Shown: in pieces, positions 1-8,625 of the stretch
How positions within the stretch are numbered: position 1 is the first letter of the stretch
Layout: the number at the start of each line of letters is the position of its first letter
NCBI RefSeq assembly: GCF_001689125.2
Contig: NZ_CP015405.2
Span: 4,986,501 to 5,050,500 of the forward strand
Reading direction: 5' to 3'
Source: Blautia pseudococcoides
Lineage (GTDB): Bacteria > Bacillota > Clostridia > Lachnospirales > Lachnospiraceae
DNA: 64,000 nucleotides
Position numbers and translations under genes: made by a program
The notes under the pieces: generated by a model
The model's input: only the letters and a program-made list of their open reading frames with translations
Database searches by the model: none
What the model was told of the DNA's origin: nothing

Positions 1-131
1 GTATCCTGGCAGTCAAGGAACAGGAGGAAATCTACCCTCTGCCCCGCCCGGAATATGTTTTCCGGGGGAGTGAAACCCTGATCATAATGGGACATTACAA
101 AGATGTAAGAGCGCTGGCAAAGGCGAGATAG
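1..131 (+). CDS. TrkA/RCK C-terminal domain protein (5' partial)
   Basis: An open frame enters from the left edge (first whole codon at base 3) and stops with TAG at 129-131. The 42 visible residues end in FRGSETLIIMGHYKDVRAL, which resembles the end of a TrkA-C (RCK_C) domain, the ligand-sensing tail of potassium uptake regulators such as KtrA or TrkA. The adjoining KdpDE genes support a potassium role. The N-terminal Rossmann part lies outside the window, so the full architecture cannot be judged. Other RCK_C carriers, such as antiporter subunits, remain possible. Confidence 0.6.
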   Translation, partial: ILAVKEQEEIYPLPRPEYVFRGSETLIIMGHYKDVRALAKAR

Positions 132-149
132 CCGGCGCTCTTTGCCAGC
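113..149 (+). terminator. Possible hairpin at the end of the TrkA-like gene
   Basis: GCTGGCAAAG (113-122) is exactly complementary to CTTTGCCAGC (140-149). The left arm lies inside the coding end. There is no clear U-tract, so termination activity is uncertain. Confidence 0.35.
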
Positions 150-230
150 TATAATAAACCTATTAACTTCCGTCAGATAACCGCATATTTTACCGGGAGT
201 GATGTAAGCAGCACAGAAAGGGGAGCATCA

Positions 231-2810
231 ATGGATTTGGATAGAGGCGGCATACTGAAAATATTTTTCAGCTATGCGGAAGGTACCGGAAAAACAGTGC
301 AGATGCTGCGGGATGCAGGGAAAAGAAAAGAAGAGGGCTGCGATGTGGTGATTGGCTGTATTCCCCTGGAATGGGAACTGCGGGAGGAAATGGAAAGGCT
401 TGCACCTGTTTTCCATAATTACCAGGGGAAGCTGTCTCCTGAGTTTGATATAGACAGTGCGATCAGAAGAAAGCCGCAGCTTTTAGTCATTGACAGGCTT
501 GCCCATGGCAATGTGCCCGGCTCCAGGCACAGAAAGCGTTATCAGGATATAGAAGAACTACTTTGGGCAGGGATAGATGTATATACAACCCTGAATGTAC
601 AGCAGATCGAGAGCCTTTCGGATGTGATATCCTCTCTGACTGGCAGGCCCGCAGGGGAGCGGGTTCCGGATAAAGTGTTTGACCAGGCCGACCGGGTGGA
701 ATTCGTGGATGCGGAGCCGGAAAAAGTGCGGGAACGTCTTGGAAATAATGTGGCTGACTCGGGCGTTCTCACTGCCCTGCGGGAGATGGCACTTAGAAGA
801 ATGGCGGACCGGATCAATAAGATCGCCGAGAAAGGGGAGGCGGTACGGGAAACCTCTTATCCGGGAGAACATATCCTTACAGGAATATCGCCATCCCCCT
901 CCAACGGCAGGGTGATCAGAACGGCTGCACGTATGGCAGATGCCTTTCACGGTGCTTTTACGGCCCTGTATGTACAGACATCCCACGATAAAAATCTGCC
1001 GGATGATGATAAGAAGATTTTGAGGGAAAATATGGAGCTGGCTGAAAAACTGGGGGCCAGGGTCATTACCATGTATGGGGATGATGTGGTTCAGCAGATC
1101 GCGGAATATGCCAGAATGGCCGGGGTGTCAAAAATCGTACTGGGCCGGACAAAATGGATGGGAGGTCTTTCATTTTCCAGAGTCAGCTTCGCCGACAGGC
1201 TTACAGCTCTGGGCTCTAATCCTGATATTTACATCATTCCCTCCATGGAGGGAAATACGGGGACAGCGGGATTCAGGATCAGGCACAGCAGCACAGGATT
1301 TACATTGAAAGACAGCCTGAAAACAGTGGGAGTGCTGATTGCCTCAACAGGCATCGGAAGCTGGATGTACAGCCATGGGATTTCAGAGGTCAATATTATC
1401 ATGCTGTATATTTTGGGAGTGGTGTTCACTGCTATGTGGACAGAGAGTAAGGCGTATAGTCTGGTAAGTTCTTTTATCAGTGTATTTACCTTTAATTTTT
1501 TCTTCACGCTTCCCAGGTATTCCCTGAAAGCTTATGGGCCGGAATATCCCGTTACGTTTACTATTATGTTCCTTGTGGCATTCCTCATCTCCACCCTGAC
1601 CACCAGGGTGAAGGAACAGGCACACCAGGCCGCGGAGAAGGCTTACCGCACGGAAATTCTGCTGGAAACCAGCCAGAAGCTGCAGAAAGCCAGGGATGTT
1701 TCACAGATCATCTCAGAGACTATGGTGCAGATGGAGAAAATGCTGGGCCGTATGGTCATTTTCTATATGCCGGATGAAGCGGGCAGTCTGGTGCCGCGGA
1801 CGGATAACCGGGAGATGAGGGATGCAGAGCAGTATATCAATGAGAAAGAACTGGAAGTGGTATCCTGGGTATACCAGAACAATAAACATGCCGGTGCCAC
1901 AACAGATACGCTGCCCGGGGCAAAATGCCTGTATCTGGCTGTCAGGGGCAGAAAAGAAGCGCTGGCAGTGGCAGGGATCGTTATGGGAGCCGAGGAACTC
2001 ACTGCCTTTGAGAGAAGCCTGCTCCTTGCCATGCTGAATGAATGTGCTCTGGCACTTGAAAAGCAGAGGCTGGATGAGGAGAAAAAAGAGATGGAGATGA
2101 ATGCCAGGCAGGAACGTCTGCGGGCAAATCTGCTTCGTGCCATATCCCATGACCTGCGCACGCCGCTGACAGGTATTTCCGGAAATGCCAGTGTGCTTCT
2201 CAACGGCGGTGCCCAGATGGAGGAAGCGCAGAGGCATAAAATTTATGGGGATATTTATGATGATGCCATCTGGCTGATCAATCTGGTAGAAAATCTGCTT
2301 TCGGTCACCAGAATTGAGAACGGCGCCATGAATCTGAAACGACAGACGGAACTTTTGGATGATGTGATCAACGAGGCCATGCACCATCTGGACAGAAAAA
2401 GCGGAGAACACAGGATCACTGTGAAGCAGGATAATGAATTTTTGATGGCAAAGATGGATACCAGACTGATCGTGCAGGTGTTTATTAACATGATTGATAA
2501 TGCCATTAAATATACGCCGCCCGGGTCCAAGATCAAGGTCCACGTGTTTCAAAAGGATGGATTTGTGTGGACGGAAATCGCAGACAATGGAAAAGGTGTG
2601 GCGGATGAAGAGAAAGATAAACTGTTTCAGATGTTTTATACAGCGGAGAACCAGAAGGGGGACGGCAGGCGCGGGCTGGGCCTGGGACTTGCCCTCTGTA
2701 AATCTATTATAAATGCACACGGCGGAGAAATCGGGGTAAGGGATAACCGGCCCCGGGGAAGTGTTTTTTATTTCACATTGCCGGCAGAGGAGGTTGTGAT
2801 ACATGAATAA
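231..2810 (+). CDS. kdpD: KdpD-type sensor histidine kinase
   Basis: Membrane sensor kinase of the potassium/osmotic-stress two-component system, 859 residues, close to the roughly 890 of full-length KdpD. Domain order: KdpD domain (about 1-210) with a P-loop-like GTGKT near residue 20 and the signature DIEELLWAGIDVYTTLNVQ; universal-stress-protein-like domain (about 215-340); four closely spaced membrane segments (about 365-475, DUF4118); GAF-like region; HisKA with phospho-acceptor H640 in SHDLRTPLTG; HATPase with N and G boxes (MIDNAIKY, DNGKG, GLGLAL). The ATG follows AAAGGGGAG at good spacing. Its last 8 bases overlap kdpE, implying coupled translation. No kdpFABC pump genes are in the window; the neighbour is a TrkA-like gene, so it may control a Trk/Ktr system. 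Confidence 0.95.
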   Translation: MDLDRGGILKIFFSYAEGTGKTVQMLRDAGKRKEEGCDVVIGCIPLEWELREEMERLAPVFHNYQGKLSPEFDIDSAIRRKPQLLVIDRLAHGNVPGSRHRKRYQDIEELLWAGIDVYTTLNVQQIESLSDVISSLTGRPAGERVPDKVFDQADRVEFVDAEPEKVRERLGNNVADSGVLTALREMALRRMADRINKIAEKGEAVRETSYPGEHILTGISPSPSNGRVIRTAARMADAFHGAFTALYVQTSHDKNLPDDDKKILRENMELAEKLGARVITMYGDDVVQQIAEYARMAGVSKIVLGRTKWMGGLSFSRVSFADRLTALGSNPDIYIIPSMEGNTGTAGFRIRHSSTGFTLKDSLKTVGVLIASTGIGSWMYSHGISEVNIIMLYILGVVFTAMWTESKAYSLVSSFISVFTFNFFFTLPRYSLKAYGPEYPVTFTIMFLVAFLISTLTTRVKEQAHQAAEKAYRTEILLETSQKLQKARDVSQIISETMVQMEKMLGRMVIFYMPDEAGSLVPRTDNREMRDAEQYINEKELEVVSWVYQNNKHAGATTDTLPGAKCLYLAVRGRKEALAVAGIVMGAEELTAFERSLLLAMLNECALALEKQRLDEEKKEMEMNARQERLRANLLRAISHDLRTPLTGISGNASVLLNGGAQMEEAQRHKIYGDIYDDAIWLINLVENLLSVTRIENGAMNLKRQTELLDDVINEAMHHLDRKSGEHRITVKQDNEFLMAKMDTRLIVQVFINMIDNAIKYTPPGSKIKVHVFQKDGFVWTEIADNGKGVADEEKDKLFQMFYTAENQKGDGRRGLGLGLALCKSIINAHGGEIGVRDNRPRGSVFYFTLPAEEVVIHE

Positions 2811-3504
2811 ACCATTGATACTTATTGTGGAGGATGATAAAGCAGTCAGAAACCTGATGGCAACCACACTGGATATGCAGGAATACAGGTACCACATGGC
2901 GAAAAACGGGGCGCAGGCCCTGATGGAGGCTGTGTCTCAGAGGCCGGATGTCATCATACTGGATTTGGGGCTGCCGGATATGGATGGTGTGGATCTGATC
3001 AAAAAGGTGAGATCCTGGTCTAATGTGCCTATTATTGTAGTGAGTGCCAGAAGTGAGGATGCGGATAAGGTAAACGCCCTGGACGCGGGGGCAGATGATT
3101 ATCTGACAAAGCCATTCAGTGTGGAGGAACTGCTGGCAAGGCTGCGGGCAAGTCTCCGCAGGGCCATGTATCAGAGCAGCGGGGGTGTGGAGGATAACGC
3201 TGTTTTTGAGAATGGGGATTTGAAGATTGATTATGCTTCGGGATGTGCATTTATCAGGGATGAGGAGATCCATTTGACGCCTATTGAGTATAAGCTGCTG
3301 TGTCTTTTGGCTAAGAATGTGGGAAGGGTGCTGACACATAATTTTATACTGAATGAGGTGTGGGGGAATGTGATGCAGAGTGATGTGCCTTCCCTGCGGG
3401 TGTTTATGGCGACGCTTAGGAAGAAGATTGAGGAGGAGCCTTCGGAGCCTCGGTATATTCAGACGCATATTGGGATTGGGTATCGGATGATTAAGAGGGA
3501 GTAG
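2803..3504 (+). CDS. kdpE: KdpE-type response regulator
   Basis: OmpR/PhoB-class transcription factor of 233 residues and partner of the overlapping KdpD kinase. The N-terminal receiver has acidic residues E10, D11 and D12, phospho-acceptor D54 in VIILDLGLPDMDG, the conserved S/T in VVSARS and the Lys in YLTKPF. The C-terminal winged helix (about 135-230) carries LTPIEYKLLCLLA and SLRVFMATLRKKIE. Length matches the family. Expected to bind promoters of potassium transporter genes; targets cannot be deduced here. Confidence 0.95.
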   Translation: MNKPLILIVEDDKAVRNLMATTLDMQEYRYHMAKNGAQALMEAVSQRPDVIILDLGLPDMDGVDLIKKVRSWSNVPIIVVSARSEDADKVNALDAGADDYLTKPFSVEELLARLRASLRRAMYQSSGGVEDNAVFENGDLKIDYASGCAFIRDEEIHLTPIEYKLLCLLAKNVGRVLTHNFILNEVWGNVMQSDVPSLRVFMATLRKKIEEEPSEPRYIQTHIGIGYRMIKRE

Positions 3505-3508
3505 TGTT

Positions 3509-3773
3509 CATTAAAAACACCGTGGCCGGCAGTCTTCTCCCGGTACTGCGGCTTCAGGCTTTAAGGAAGTCTAAATGCGAAACAGCCAAAGATTGACAGA
3601 ACCGCGGCGAATCGATGTAAAATCCGATGATTTTACATCTCAGCACCGCTTAAAATTGGGTTTTGTGAACCCAATTTTATCTGCCAATCTTTGGCTGTTT
3701 CGCATTAAGACTTCCTAAAAGCCCTGCGCAACGCAGTACCGGGAGAAGACTGCCGGCCACGGTGTTTTTAATG
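3509..3773. repeat. Giant cruciform-forming palindrome
   Basis: A 42-base arm (3509-3550) is perfectly complementary to 3732-3773, and pairing continues with few mismatches to 3595 and 3685, giving arms of about 88 bases. The central 89 bases hold two more perfect hairpins: 3614-3623 with 3630-3639, and 3652-3662 with 3668-3678. It lies between kdpE and the convergent dlt operon. It could act as a bidirectional terminator, a structured RNA or a repeat element. No coding frame is evident. Confidence 0.85.
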
Positions 3774-3790
3774 GGATTCAGGTGTTGGTG

Positions 3791-4243
3791 GGGAAGTGAG
3801 GGCGTGGCGCTGGAGGGTCAGGGGAAGTGAGGGCGTGGCGCTGGAGGGTCAGGGGAAGTGAGGGCGTGGCGCTGGAGGGTCAGGGGAAGTGAGGGCGTGG
3901 CGCTGGAGGGTCAGGGGAAGTGAGGGCGTGGCGCTGGAGGGTCAGGGGAAGTGAGGGCGTGGCGCTGGAGGGTCAGGGGAAGTGAGGGCGTGGCGCTGGA
4001 GGGTCAGGGGAAGTGAGGGCGTGGCGCTGGAGGGTCAGGGGAAGTGAGGGCGTGGCGCTGGAGGGTCAGGGGAAGTGAGGGCGTGGCGCTGGAGGGTCAG
4101 GGGAAGTGAGGGCGTGGCGCTGGAGGGTCAGGGGAAGTGAGGGCGTGGCGCTGGAGGGTCAGGGGAAGTGAGAGGGCGTGGCGCTGGAGGGTCAGGGGAA
4201 GTGAGGGCGTGGCGCTGGAGGGTCAGGGGAAGTGAGGGCGTGG
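3791..4243. repeat. 31-bp tandem repeat array (minisatellite)
   Basis: Unit GGGAAGTGAGGGCGTGGCGC continued by TGGAGGGTCAG repeats with a strict 31-base period from 3791. There are 14 complete units and a partial fifteenth at 4227. All appear identical except the thirteenth (4163), which has an extra GA and is 33 bases. The period is not a multiple of three and there is no continuous frame, so it is non-coding. There are no spacers, so it is not a CRISPR array. The sequence is strongly purine/G-rich on the plus strand. Confidence 0.95.
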
Positions 4244-4271
4244 GATGTTGGAGGGGCGAGGAAGGAGGAGA

Positions 4272-4296
4272 GAAAAAGAAGCCGCGGGGCGGCTTC
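4272..4296 (-). terminator. Terminator of the dlt operon
   Basis: On the minus strand GAAGCCGC pairs with GCGGCTTC (plus-strand 4289-4296 and 4278-4285) around a 3-base loop and is followed by TTTTTCTC. The stem begins within the dltX stop region, so the gene ends in the terminator. A Rho-independent terminator is well supported. Confidence 0.85.
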
Positions 4297-4456
4297 AGAA
4301 TTGGGAGTAGAGGAAGGGGGGAGCGGTGGAGAGGTTGGCGGTCATGAAGTAGAGGTAGAGGAGCATAAGGAGGGCGTAGAAGGAGAGGACTTGGAGGAGG
4401 AAGCGGGTTTTGGGACTATTTTTAAGGCTCTTTATAAAAGTTGTAAAGGCTTTCAT
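4295..4456 (-). CDS. dltX: DltX-like small membrane protein of the dlt operon
   Basis: A 53-residue frame follows dltD and overlaps its last 35 bases in another frame. It has a basic N-terminus (KSLKNSPKTRF), one hydrophobic segment LLQVLSFYALLMLLYLYF and a C-terminus ending FLYSQF. This is the pattern of DltX, the roughly 50-residue dlt protein whose aromatic C-terminal motif takes part in D-alanine transfer to teichoic acids. The operon terminator starts at its stop codon, which supports a genuine end of the transcript. In Bacillus and staphylococcal operons dltX usually precedes dltA, so its position after dltD is unusual. The start codon is tentative because no strong ribosome binding site is visible inside dltD. 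Confidence 0.8.
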   Translation of the reverse strand: MKAFTTFIKSLKNSPKTRFLLQVLSFYALLMLLYLYFMTANLSTAPPFLYSQF

Positions 4457-5576
4457 TGATCAGTACCCATCCTTTCCGTCCGATGTGGACTTGGTCTTCA
4501 AAGAAGTATTTGGTGTATTCGTCGGCTGAGAAATCGGCAAGCTGGGCGTTGTAGGTTTCGGCCAGGCTTTGGATGTTGGAGTAGTAGGTTTCTCTGGCGG
4601 TCTGGGGGAAGCCGGTGTAGTCGTAGTAGTAGCCGTTTACAGGGAGGACTACAAGTAATGGCTTGATGTCCATGTCACGGCAGACATTCAGGAAACAGCG
4701 GAGGTCGTCGTACTCCGGGGAGGAACCGTAGCCGTGGATGGCTTTTTTGTTGCAGTCTTTCTTTTTGGAAAGGCGCGGTTTTAGTTTTTTGTAGTTTTTG
4801 TCATCTATGTAGAATTGGTTCTCCTGATAGCGGGCACCGTCTTCTTCGGCTTTGGAAAGCCATTTGGTCCAGTTGATGGAAAGATTGCCGGCGGGTGGGC
4901 CTGGCTTTTTGGCGGTTAGGTCAAAGAGAAGGGGAACCGTTATTTTTTCTTTCTCGTTCAGGAAGCTCTGCCAGGCGTTGGCTATGAGTGTGTCCTGGCT
5001 TGTTGCAGTCTTGGTGTTCCATACACGTTCGTAGGTGGTCAGACGGTTCTGGGTTTTGGGGTCGTCTTTCAGAAGGGTGTGGGTGCGGTCTATGATGTAT
5101 TGTTTTGTCTCTTTTGAAAGGGCCTCATTTTGCAGCATACCCATGTAGTCATTTTCTGAGAAACGGGATGCAAAGGCCTGGGGCAGGACACCGGGTTTTC
5201 TGAACCATTGTGGGGACAGGAACAGAACGGCTTTTTTCTGCCCCTCCCCTAAAGCGCTGAGGGCAATGGCATGGCTCAGGGACTGGTAATAGCCCGCACC
5301 TATGAGCATGGGCTGAAAGTCACTGTCAGCGAACATGGATGAGGGGTGGTAGGGGGTGTCCTGTCCATGCATGAACTCGGAGGAACCGAATACCAGAAGG
5401 CTGTGGGAGTTCAGGTTTTGTTTTATGGTTTCACGGGATCGTGTTTTGGTCTCATTGGCCCATGTGGAAAATGTATGGGAGTCCGGGATCTTCTTGTCAC
5501 GGACAGTCAGATGAATGCCTGCCGCAGTGACAAGGAATAGTACGAAAGCCGTGAAAAATGCAGTCAGTCTTTTCAT
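4422..5576 (-). CDS. dltD: D-alanyl-lipoteichoic acid biosynthesis protein DltD
   Basis: Single-pass membrane protein of 384 residues needed for the last step of teichoic acid D-alanylation outside the cell. The N-terminus holds one membrane anchor (AFFTAFVLFLVTAAGIHL). The extracellular SGNH-like domain has a nucleophile-type FGSSEF motif near residue 65 and a C-terminal DQVHIG block supplying the Asp and His. It is the fourth gene of the dlt operon, 25 bases after dltC, and its end overlaps dltX. Confidence 0.92.
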   Translation of the reverse strand: MKRLTAFFTAFVLFLVTAAGIHLTVRDKKIPDSHTFSTWANETKTRSRETIKQNLNSHSLLVFGSSEFMHGQDTPYHPSSMFADSDFQPMLIGAGYYQSLSHAIALSALGEGQKKAVLFLSPQWFRKPGVLPQAFASRFSENDYMGMLQNEALSKETKQYIIDRTHTLLKDDPKTQNRLTTYERVWNTKTATSQDTLIANAWQSFLNEKEKITVPLLFDLTAKKPGPPAGNLSINWTKWLSKAEEDGARYQENQFYIDDKNYKKLKPRLSKKKDCNKKAIHGYGSSPEYDDLRCFLNVCRDMDIKPLLVVLPVNGYYYDYTGFPQTARETYYSNIQSLAETYNAQLADFSADEYTKYFFEDQVHIGRKGWVLINESLYNFYKEP

Positions 5577-5601
5577 GTTTCTTGCGCCTGCCTTTCCTGG
5601 G

Positions 5602-5832
5602 TCAGCATTTGGATTTCACGAGAGCCAGAATTTTTTCCGGGGTATCCATCTCCTCTCTGGTGACTTCTGAGGGGGCGATGACAACGCTGCATTCCTCCTC
5701 AAGGCCGGCTAGGAGTTCGGCAAATCCCAGAGAGTCCAGAAGACCGGATTGGAAAAGTTCGGTTTTTAGGTCTTCTTTTACAATGTCATCCTCACAGATT
5801 TCTGCTAATAAATCTAAAATTTTTTCTTCCAT
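5602..5832 (-). CDS. dltC: D-alanyl carrier protein DltC
   Basis: Acidic acyl-carrier-type protein of 76 residues, the normal family length. S34 in GLLDSLG is the expected attachment site of 4'-phosphopantetheine, which carries D-alanine activated by DltA to the membrane protein DltB. The ATG is preceded by a GGAG ribosome binding site. Third gene of the operon. Confidence 0.93.
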   Translation of the reverse strand: MEEKILDLLAEICEDDIVKEDLKTELFQSGLLDSLGFAELLAGLEEECSVVIAPSEVTREEMDTPEKILALVKSKC

Positions 5833-5911
5833 TTTTCATTTCTCCTTTTTTAAGTATAATTGATGGCCACCGGGCAGCGTGTTTGCTGCGCATAGGTGCC
5901 GCTGCCGGATA

Positions 5912-7081
5912 TCAGGCGGTTAAGAGCTCCAGGAATTTTCCGGAGAAGATAAAGAAGCCGAATATCACCAGGTTTATGGTAAGCAGCCAGGAGACTGCTT
6001 TGTATAGTTTTTGGTTTTTGTATTTTTTGTAGAAGCCTGATTTTTTCTGGTAGATCTCTGTTGCTGACAGCAGGATGCCGTGGTAGAGGCCGTAGAGGAT
6101 GTAGGAGGGAGTGACGCCGTGCCATAATCCCATGACCCCCATATTGACAATAAATCCGGCGCAGGCTCTGTTCAGGCGGGTTGAGAACCATTTCTTCTTT
6201 GAGCATTTCATAATGAAGCGGGTGAAGAGGAAATCACGGAACCAGTGGGACAGGGTTATGTGCCAGCGGTCCCAGAATTCTTTTATATCCAGGCTTTTGA
6301 AAGGCGCCCGGAAGTTGTCAGGCAGTCTTACGCCCAGAATGTAAGCGGTTCCTACTGCCATAAGGGAATATCCTGCAAAATCAAAGAACAGGTAGAAACC
6401 GTACAGCCAGGCATACCCTGCGGCAAAATACCATGGGGCGCCGCGCTGCCCCATGGACTGTTCACATATGGTGAGCAGTGTGTAGAGCTGAGTGCCCAGC
6501 GCCAGTTTGTAGACCAGGCCCAGCAGAAGTTTAAAAATGCCTTCCCCCAGCATTTCCAGGTATTCCGCCCTTGGTATGGTGCGCTCCCAGTCATCGTGAA
6601 AACGCCGGCTCCGGTCAATGGGTCCGGAGCTGATGGAGGGAAAGAAAAGAAGGAATCCTGAAAATTCCAGGAGGGGAACCTCCTCAATGATTCCGTCATA
6701 TATCTCTATGACCATCTGAATACTGCGGAAACTCATATAGGAAATGCCCGTGAATCCGAAAATGTTCATGTGAAACAGGGGCGATAGTTTACATAATATA
6801 AGCGGCAGCAGCATGGCTGCCAGAAACAGATAATACTGTTTTTCATTCCTGCCGTTTTTTCTGCGGACAGCCGCATAGACGCGTACCACCAGGTAAGACC
6901 ATGCGTAAAACAAAAGCAGGTAGAGGAACTGTCTGGGACTGTGGCCGAAAACCAGGACGATAAACACAAGGGAGACGGCCAGGGTGTAGTGGCCCATCTT
7001 TTTTTCCATGATGCCCAGAATGACGGCGGGGATCAGGAAGAGAAAAAGGCAGACAAAGAAGGAGAGCCCTTCATAAAAACT
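5912..7081 (-). CDS. dltB: D-alanyl transfer protein DltB (MBOAT)
   Basis: Multi-pass membrane O-acyltransferase of about 390 residues that moves D-alanine from DltC across the membrane. Conserved features are the MBOAT helices, FWDRWHITLSHW and the active-site His in MGLWHGVTP near residue 325. The frame opens with a TTG (7082-7084) that overlaps the dltA stop as TTGA, and no ATG lies in frame nearby. A TTG start coupled to dltA termination is therefore likely, and the true 5' boundary is base 7084. Confidence 0.93.
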   Translation of the reverse strand, partial: SFYEGLSFFVCLFLFLIPAVILGIMEKKMGHYTLAVSLVFIVLVFGHSPRQFLYLLLFYAWSYLVVRVYAAVRRKNGRNEKQYYLFLAAMLLPLILCKLSPLFHMNIFGFTGISYMSFRSIQMVIEIYDGIIEEVPLLEFSGFLLFFPSISSGPIDRSRRFHDDWERTIPRAEYLEMLGEGIFKLLLGLVYKLALGTQLYTLLTICEQSMGQRGAPWYFAAGYAWLYGFYLFFDFAGYSLMAVGTAYILGVRLPDNFRAPFKSLDIKEFWDRWHITLSHWFRDFLFTRFIMKCSKKKWFSTRLNRACAGFIVNMGVMGLWHGVTPSYILYGLYHGILLSATEIYQKKSGFYKKYKNQKLYKAVSWLLTINLVIFGFFIFSGKFLELLTA

Positions 7082-8625
7082 CAAAGAACCAGGTCTCCCA
7101 GCGCTTTTCTGTCAACTTTTCCGTTTCCGGTCATGGGAAGACAGTCCATGAATACGAGTTTCTTAGGTATCATGTATTCCGGAAGGAATGTGCGCAGTCC
7201 CTCTTTTAAAGTTTCTGCGTAATTGCGCTCCGGCGCCGTCATGCCGGGGCAGACCAGATAGGCACTGATGCTTTTGACACGCCCGTCCCTCGTGTTTGGG
7301 AGTACAGCGGCTTTTTCTATCTGGGGGAGGCGGAGAAGATTATTTTCAATATCCTCCAGCTCAATTCTGTATCCGTGCAGCTTGATCTGCAGGTCTATGC
7401 GTCCGCAGTAATAGAGCATTCCGTCTTTCAGATACCCTTTGTCACCTGTGCGGTATGCCGGCATGATGATGCCCTTATTGGTATACGGGAAGAAGCGGCT
7501 CTTGGTCTGTGTGGGATTCTGATAGTAGCCGGGGCTCACCGTATCGCCTATGATCATTATTTCCCCTTTTTCCCTTTCCGGGAGTACACTGCCGTCCGGA
7601 CCGCAGACCTGCAGCAGGGTCCCAGGTTTTGCCCTGCCCACAGGGAGAGGAGATGGACTGGCTGCCAGTTCCGGGGTTATCTCCACCTGGGTGACCGCCA
7701 CGGTAGATTCGGTGGGGCCGTATGTATTCATGACTTTTGCAGCAGGAAAGCGTTCCAGGAGCTTTCGGGCTGTCCGGTTCGTAAGGGTTTCCCCGCAGAA
7801 CAAAAACAGACCAAGGTCGGGCAGGCTGGCCTGGGCAAAAGCAGGGTCTGACAGGCACACATCCGCAAAGGACGGAGTGGAAACCATAATGGAGGCCCCG
7901 GAGCGTTTCAGGGAATCCAGCAGTCTCTGGTAATCCTTCTGTACATCTTTTGTCAGACACCAAAGCGTTCCGCCCACTGCCAGACAGGTGTACAGATCCA
8001 TAACAGACAAATCAAAGGAGAAGGGAGCCTGATTCAGAAACACCTTTCCCTTTTTGGCATTGGTCGGAGTTCCAAGGGTGATGGACCAGTCCAGAAAATT
8101 ACTTAAATTGGTTTCCGTGATGGTAACTCCTTTTGGGGTACCGGTGCTTCCGGAAGTAAATATTATATAGAAAATATCATCCCCGGAAACCGGCTTTAGT
8201 CTGCTGTTTTCCAGGCAGCCATTCATACAGGACAAATCTGTATGCACGATAATATCAATGTCCTCCAGGGAAAGGGGGCGTTTATCCCTGCATTCAGCCC
8301 GTAGGGGGGAGAGGGATAAAAAGACAGGTGAATCAAGGGCGTCCAGGATCATTTCCGCACGGGAATCCGGCACGGAGGTGTCAATGGGGCAGTAGGCCCG
8401 GCCCGATCTCACACATGCCAGGAAGGATACAAGCATCAGGGGATGTTTGTGCCCGTACACTGCGATGGGAGAACGGTTCTGACCGCATAGCTGCTCAAGA
8501 TGGCAGGCCAGGCGGGAAGAATATAACTCCAGCTCCCCGTAAGTAACAGACAAGCCGTCACAGCAGATGGCTGTTCTTTCCGGGCAAATGGAGGCATACT
8601 CAGATATTTGGTTCAATATATTCAT
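7081..8625 (-). CDS. dltA: D-alanine--D-alanyl carrier protein ligase DltA
   Basis: Cytoplasmic adenylating enzyme that activates D-alanine with ATP and loads it on DltC. It has the ANL-family core IIFTSGSTGTPKGV, NTYGPTE, YRTGD, and the C-terminal lysine in GNGKVDRKAL; 514 residues fits the family. I chose the ATG at 8625 because AGGTGA sits five bases upstream; an in-frame GTG at 8634 lies within that ribosome binding site. First gene of the operon. Confidence 0.95.
   Translation of the reverse strand: MNILNQISEYASICPERTAICCDGLSVTYGELELYSSRLACHLEQLCGQNRSPIAVYGHKHPLMLVSFLACVRSGRAYCPIDTSVPDSRAEMILDALDSPVFLSLSPLRAECRDKRPLSLEDIDIIVHTDLSCMNGCLENSRLKPVSGDDIFYIIFTSGSTGTPKGVTITETNLSNFLDWSITLGTPTNAKKGKVFLNQAPFSFDLSVMDLYTCLAVGGTLWCLTKDVQKDYQRLLDSLKRSGASIMVSTPSFADVCLSDPAFAQASLPDLGLFLFCGETLTNRTARKLLERFPAAKVMNTYGPTESTVAVTQVEITPELAASPSPLPVGRAKPGTLLQVCGPDGSVLPEREKGEIMIIGDTVSPGYYQNPTQTKSRFFPYTNKGIIMPAYRTGDKGYLKDGMLYYCGRIDLQIKLHGYRIELEDIENNLLRLPQIEKAAVLPNTRDGRVKSISAYLVCPGMTAPERNYAETLKEGLRTFLPEYMIPKKLVFMDCLPMTGNGKVDRKALGDLVL

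Noticed and set aside
1713..2897. Long minus-strand frame (394 codons) opposite kdpD
   Set aside because: Composition is an antisense shadow of the well-conserved kinase; no domain and no start signal.
3791..4243. CRISPR-like repeat array
   Set aside because: Units abut each other with no unique spacers and no cas genes are nearby; it is a tandem minisatellite.
4232..4459. 75-codon plus-strand frame, Glu/Gly-rich
   Set aside because: It is antisense to dltX and the dlt terminator, starts in the minisatellite and has no ribosome binding site.
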